Source: Clostridiales bacterium
GTDB taxonomy: Bacteria; Bacillota; Clostridia; Oscillospirales; Oscillospiraceae
Length of the DNA: 7,951 nt
Reading direction: 5' to 3'
NCBI GenBank assembly: GCA_019421975.1
Contig: JAHZEE010000031.1
Coordinates: 3,457 to 11,407 of the forward strand
The position numbers and the translations under genes are program-made. This document shows positions 5,593 through 7,951 of the stretch, piece by piece (the first letter of the stretch is position 1; each line of letters opens with the position of its first letter). The notes beneath the pieces are model-generated. The model worked only from the letters and a program-made list of their open reading frames with translations. It was not told the origin of the DNA and made no database searches.

Positions 5593-6326
5593 GTTGCACC
5601 CGCCTCCTCATCCAGCATCTTGCAGCCCATGACCGTGTCGGTCAGAATCATGGGCAGTATCTTGTCGGCGGGCCCGCGCTCGCGGACGGTGCCGTCGGCA
5701 ATCAGTACCACCTCGTCGGCCAGGCGGATGATCCGCTCCTGGTGGGAGATGATGATCATGGTGGTGTCGCCCGCAGCGTGGATCTGCTGGAAGGTCTCGG
5801 TGAGCCGGGCAAAGCTCCACAGGTCGATGCCCGCCTCCGGCTCGTCAAAAATCATCAGCTTGCTGTTCCGGGCCAGGATTGAGGCGATCTCAATGCGCTT
5901 GACCTCTCCGCCGGACAAAGACGCGTCCACATCCCGGTCCACATAGTCCCGGGCACACAGGCCCACCTGGGTCAGATATTGGCAGGCCTGGTCGTGGCTC
6001 AGGCGCCGGCCGGAGGCGATGTTTAAAAGATCGGAGACCTTCATGCCCTTAAACCGGGGCGGCTGCTGAAAGGCATAGCTCACGCCCTGCTTGGCCCGTT
6101 CCGTGACGGACAGATGGGTGAGGTCGGCACCGTCGAGCAGGATTTTGCCGCCGTCCACCTGGACAATGCCCATGATTGCGCGGGCCAGCGTCGTCTTTCC
6201 GCCGCCGTTGGGGCCGGTGATGACCAAAAATCTTCCGGTGTCCACCTGCAGACTCAGGTCCTTCAAAATATCCAGCTTTCCGCCCTCGGTTGGTGCGGAG
6301 AACTGGAGGTGCTGTAGCTCTAGCAT
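5586..6326 (-). CDS. sufC: SufC-like Fe-S assembly ABC ATPase (minimal SmsC type)
   Basis: 246-residue stand-alone ABC ATPase without membrane segments. Motifs in order: Walker A GPNGGGKTT (38-46), Q-loop YAFQQPPRFKG (84-94), signature SLSGGEVKR (136-144), Walker B LMIFDEPEAGID (157-168) and the switch histidine H195 in IIISHQERI. The QPP after the Q-loop and EPEAGIDLWS after Walker B suit SufC rather than transporter ATPases. It powers conformational change in the SufB scaffold during Fe-S cluster assembly in the cytosol. Start ATG 6326 has AGGGGA 7 nt upstream. The frame extends 18 codons further upstream, but these fall in the leader and lack conservation. It is the first gene of the sufC-sufB operon and is transcribed divergently from dnaA. 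Confidence 0.92.
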   Translation of the reverse strand: MLELQHLQFSAPTEGGKLDILKDLSLQVDTGRFLVITGPNGGGKTTLARAIMGIVQVDGGKILLDGADLTHLSVTERAKQGVSYAFQQPPRFKGMKVSDLLNIASGRRLSHDQACQYLTQVGLCARDYVDRDVDASLSGGEVKRIEIASILARNSKLMIFDEPEAGIDLWSFARLTETFQQIHAAGDTTMIIISHQERIIRLADEVVLIADGTVRERGPADKILPMILTDTVMGCKMLDEEAGATC

Positions 6327-6370
6327 GGTTCTATCCCCTATCATATTGATACAATTCATATATTCCTTAT

Positions 6371-6399
6371 ATGCTATCATAGCGTTCTGCTTCTGTCAA
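6371..6399 (-). promoter_or_regulatory. Predicted sigma-A promoter of sufC-sufB
   Basis: On the minus strand TTGACA (6399-6394, perfect -35) is followed after 17 nt by TAGCAT (6376-6371, 4 of 6 matches to -10). The start of transcription would be near 6364, giving a leader of about 38 nt, too short for a riboswitch. A small inverted repeat ATTG-ATA-CAAT (6345-6355) lies in that leader and might bind a regulator; no motif of a known Fe-S regulator was recognised. Confidence 0.6.
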
Positions 6400-6484
6400 T
6401 CTTTCTCAGACCCCTTTTTTCCTGTCGGTTTCCATCGTATTTTGGTCGATTTCTTATTTAAATATAGTATTGCCCGTAAATTGC

Positions 6485-6513
6485 TTGCAATGAATGCAAT
6501 TTTATGTTAGTAT
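6485..6513 (+). promoter_or_regulatory. Predicted promoter of dnaA
   Basis: TTGCAA (6485-6490) and TAGTAT (6508-6513) with a 17-nt spacer; transcription would begin near 6520, about 43 nt before the start codon. TGCAAT occurs twice, 9 nt apart (6486-6491 and 6495-6500), overlapping the -35, and ATTGC-tt-GCAAT spans 6480-6491. These could be a regulatory site but match no DnaA box I know. Confidence 0.5.
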
Positions 6514-6562
6514 TAATTTGTATTTTTATGTGCGGATTTTTCACGAAAGGAGCGCGGCGCGC

Positions 6563-7870
6563 ATGCTATCTTCCGCCTATGTCTGGGCCAAGGTGCTGGG
6601 ACAGCTGGAGAGCAAAATTCCCTCCATCTCCTCCTGGTTCGACGACTGTGAGGTGGTGGAATTCACCGGGCAGACGCTGGTTTTATTCACCCCCACGGAG
6701 TTTCGCCGGGACTTTATTGTGACCAAGGCCGCAGGCTATATTGCCGACGCCATCCGGGAGCTGTTCTCCATGGAGGTCACAGTCCAGGTGCTGAGTGAGC
6801 AGGAAAAACAGGCGCTGGAGCAGAATAAGAGAAAGAGCGAGCCCATTCTCTTCAACTCCCAGTTCACCTTTGAAAACTTTGTCGTGGGTGCGTCCAACCG
6901 CTTTGCCCACGCTGCAGCGCTGGCGGTCGCAAACAAACCGGCGGAGAGCTACAACCCCCTCTACATCTACGGCCCGTCCGGCCTCGGCAAGACCCATCTG
7001 CTCTACGCCATCGCCAACGAGATCCACCGGCAGCATCCGGACTTCAAAATCGTCTATATCAAGGGAGACCAGTTCACCAACGAGCTGATCTCGGCCCTGC
7101 AGGAGGGCAAAAACATGGAGTTCCGGAGTAAATATCGGGGCGCAGATCTGTTTCTGGTGGATGATATCCAATTTATCGCCGGAAAAACCTCCACCCAGGA
7201 GGAATTTTTCCACACCTTCAACACCCTCTACGAGGCAAAAAAGCAGATTGTGCTCACCTCGGACCGGCCGCCCAACGAGATGCACCTGCTGGAGGACCGG
7301 CTGCTGACCCGCTTTGAGTGGGGATTGCTTGCCGACATTCAGCCGCCGGACTACGAGACGCGAATGGCCATCATCCGCAACAAGGCCCGCAGCCTCAATC
7401 TGGAGATGCCCGACGAGGTCTGCCAGTACATCGCAAATAACATCACCTCCAATGTCCGCCAGATTGAGGGAACCGTCATCAAAATTTTGGCCAACCGGGA
7501 CCTCAACGGCATGAACATCGATGTACAGAGTGTGGCCCGGTCCATCACGGACATGTATAAGGGCGGCGGTGAGGCGCTGCCCACACCCGCGCTCATTATC
7601 TCCGAAACCGCCCGGTTTTATCAGGTGGAGGAGTCCGTGCTGCGGGGCACCAAAAAGACCAAGGGCACTGCCAAGGCCCGGCAGGTGGCCATGTATCTGT
7701 GCCGGAGTATGACCAATATCAGCTTTCCAGACATCGGTCAGGAGTTCGGCAAGCACCACACCACGGTGATGTATGCGGTCTCCGAGGTGGAGAAGGCGCT
7801 GGCCGCCGGAAACAGCACCCTGCAGAAGGAGATCGACGATATTACTGCCTCGGTCAACGCCAGGCTGTGA
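6563..7870 (+). CDS. dnaA: Chromosomal replication initiator protein DnaA
   Basis: 435 residues. Domain I spans about 1-77, followed by a very short domain II linker (about 78-98). The AAA+ domain III starts at FTFENFVVGASNRFAHAAA and holds Walker A GPSGLGKTH (137-145), Walker B LFLVDDIQF (196-204), sensor I LTSDRPP and the arginine-finger stretch LLTRFEWGL. Domain IV holds ARQVAMYLCRSMTNISFPDIGQEF and the DNA-binding signature GKHHTTVMYA (396-405). DnaA binds DnaA boxes at oriC and melts the adjacent DNA in its ATP form. The signature lacks the usual R-D of GRDHTTV. Start ATG 6563 has AAAGGAG (6546-6552) 10 nt upstream; 23 further in-frame codons upstream fall in the AT-rich leader and promoter and are excluded. 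The next gene is outside the window; only the palindromic element is seen downstream. Confidence 0.97.
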   Translation: MLSSAYVWAKVLGQLESKIPSISSWFDDCEVVEFTGQTLVLFTPTEFRRDFIVTKAAGYIADAIRELFSMEVTVQVLSEQEKQALEQNKRKSEPILFNSQFTFENFVVGASNRFAHAAALAVANKPAESYNPLYIYGPSGLGKTHLLYAIANEIHRQHPDFKIVYIKGDQFTNELISALQEGKNMEFRSKYRGADLFLVDDIQFIAGKTSTQEEFFHTFNTLYEAKKQIVLTSDRPPNEMHLLEDRLLTRFEWGLLADIQPPDYETRMAIIRNKARSLNLEMPDEVCQYIANNITSNVRQIEGTVIKILANRDLNGMNIDVQSVARSITDMYKGGGEALPTPALIISETARFYQVEESVLRGTKKTKGTAKARQVAMYLCRSMTNISFPDIGQEFGKHHTTVMYAVSEVEKALAAGNSTLQKEIDDITASVNARL

Positions 7871-7951
7871 CACCTCTCAGTCGGCTGTCGCCGACAGCTC
7901 CCCTCAAGGGGAGCCTTTAGGAGGTGCAGAGCAGTTCGCAAAGCCTCCCCT
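7871..7951. repeat. Palindromic element, copy D (cut by window end)
   Basis: The left arm (7871-7915) starts CACCTCTCAGTC directly after the dnaA TGA stop. It has hairpins GTCGGC-tgtc-GCCGAC and GCTCCCC-TCAA-GGGGAGC. The centre contains GGTGCAGAGCAGTT (7923-7936), as in copy A. The beginning of the right arm (GCCTCCCCT, 7943-7951) is visible, so this is probably a complete copy in the same layout as copy A, continuing beyond the window. Confidence 0.85.

Larger units (their letters stand above)
6327..6562. other. AT-rich divergent intergenic region between sufC and dnaA
   Basis: 236 bp, markedly AT-rich compared with the GC-rich genes on both sides. It holds the promoters of both neighbours. 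I searched by eye for the DnaA box TTATCCACA and close relatives on both strands and found none. Position upstream of dnaA and base composition would suit part of an origin, but the sequence does not show one. No palindromic element is present here, unlike the other longer gaps. Confidence 0.5.

Noticed and set aside
6327..6400. Riboswitch or leader RNA before sufC
   Set aside because: The predicted leader is only about 38 nt and has no strong fold.
6495..6540. Possible DnaA-trio or unwinding element upstream of dnaA
   Set aside because: AT-rich triplets are present, but no adjacent DnaA box anchors them; a promoter explains the stretch better.
6683..7873. 396-codon open frame antisense to dnaA
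   Set aside because: It mirrors dnaA codons in a GC-rich gene; no recognisable motif or ribosome-binding site, while the sense strand carries all DnaA motifs.
1..7951. tRNA, rRNA, phage or toxin-antitoxin genes
   Set aside because: None seen on either strand on reading the sequence and its translations.

Overview
The window looks like a stretch of chromosome from a GC-rich, anaerobic Clostridia member, most likely of the Oscillospirales (Oscillospiraceae/Ruminococcaceae type). This rests on strong Shine-Dalgarno sequences, GC-rich genes beside AT-rich promoter regions, a two-gene SUF-like (SufC-SufB) system, DnaA/RlmH/RsmF proteins of Firmicutes type, and an interspersed palindromic repeat (CACCTCTCAGTC plus GCTCCCCTCAAGGGGAGC) that I recall from gut Oscillospirales genomes. 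The taxonomic call is inference; no rRNA is present.

Layout, left to right. Bases 1-201 are the C-terminal end of an AraC-type regulator. A complete 117-bp copy of the palindromic element (202-318) follows its stop codon directly, then a YczE-like (DUF6198) membrane protein gene (352-1035, +). That gene converges on a minus-strand operon, rlmH-rnhA-rsmF (3287 down to 1055), across a perfect 16-bp bidirectional terminator that contains the end of the membrane-protein gene. Upstream of rlmH is half a palindromic element (3317-3360). Then comes an acyltransferase-3 family membrane protein (3433-4467, +). An intergenic stretch with an inside-out pair of element arms (4512-4627) and a second bidirectional terminator (4638-4669) separates it from the minus-strand pair sufC-sufB (6326 down to 4672). 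Divergent from sufC, across an AT-rich intergenic region, is dnaA (6563-7870, +). A further element copy starts on the base after the dnaA stop codon and runs off the window end.

How the genes work together. rlmH, rnhA and rsmF are packed so tightly that Shine-Dalgarno sequences overlap upstream stop codons; they pair rRNA modification with RNA/DNA-hybrid removal. The sufC-sufB pair overlaps by 7 nt and looks like a stand-alone minimal Fe-S cluster scaffold (SMS type), with no SufS, SufU or SufA in view. dnaA and rlmH suggest proximity to the replication origin, but no canonical DnaA boxes are visible upstream of dnaA.

The most unusual content is the palindromic element. It occurs four times in under 8 kb, in every intergenic gap longer than 100 bp except sufC-dnaA. 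Each arm forms two consecutive hairpins, and stem sequences change between copies while pairing is mostly kept. Both copies with the standard layout begin exactly after a TGA stop codon. The protein-coding genes are otherwise recognisable families; I see no clear new defence, CRISPR or phage system.
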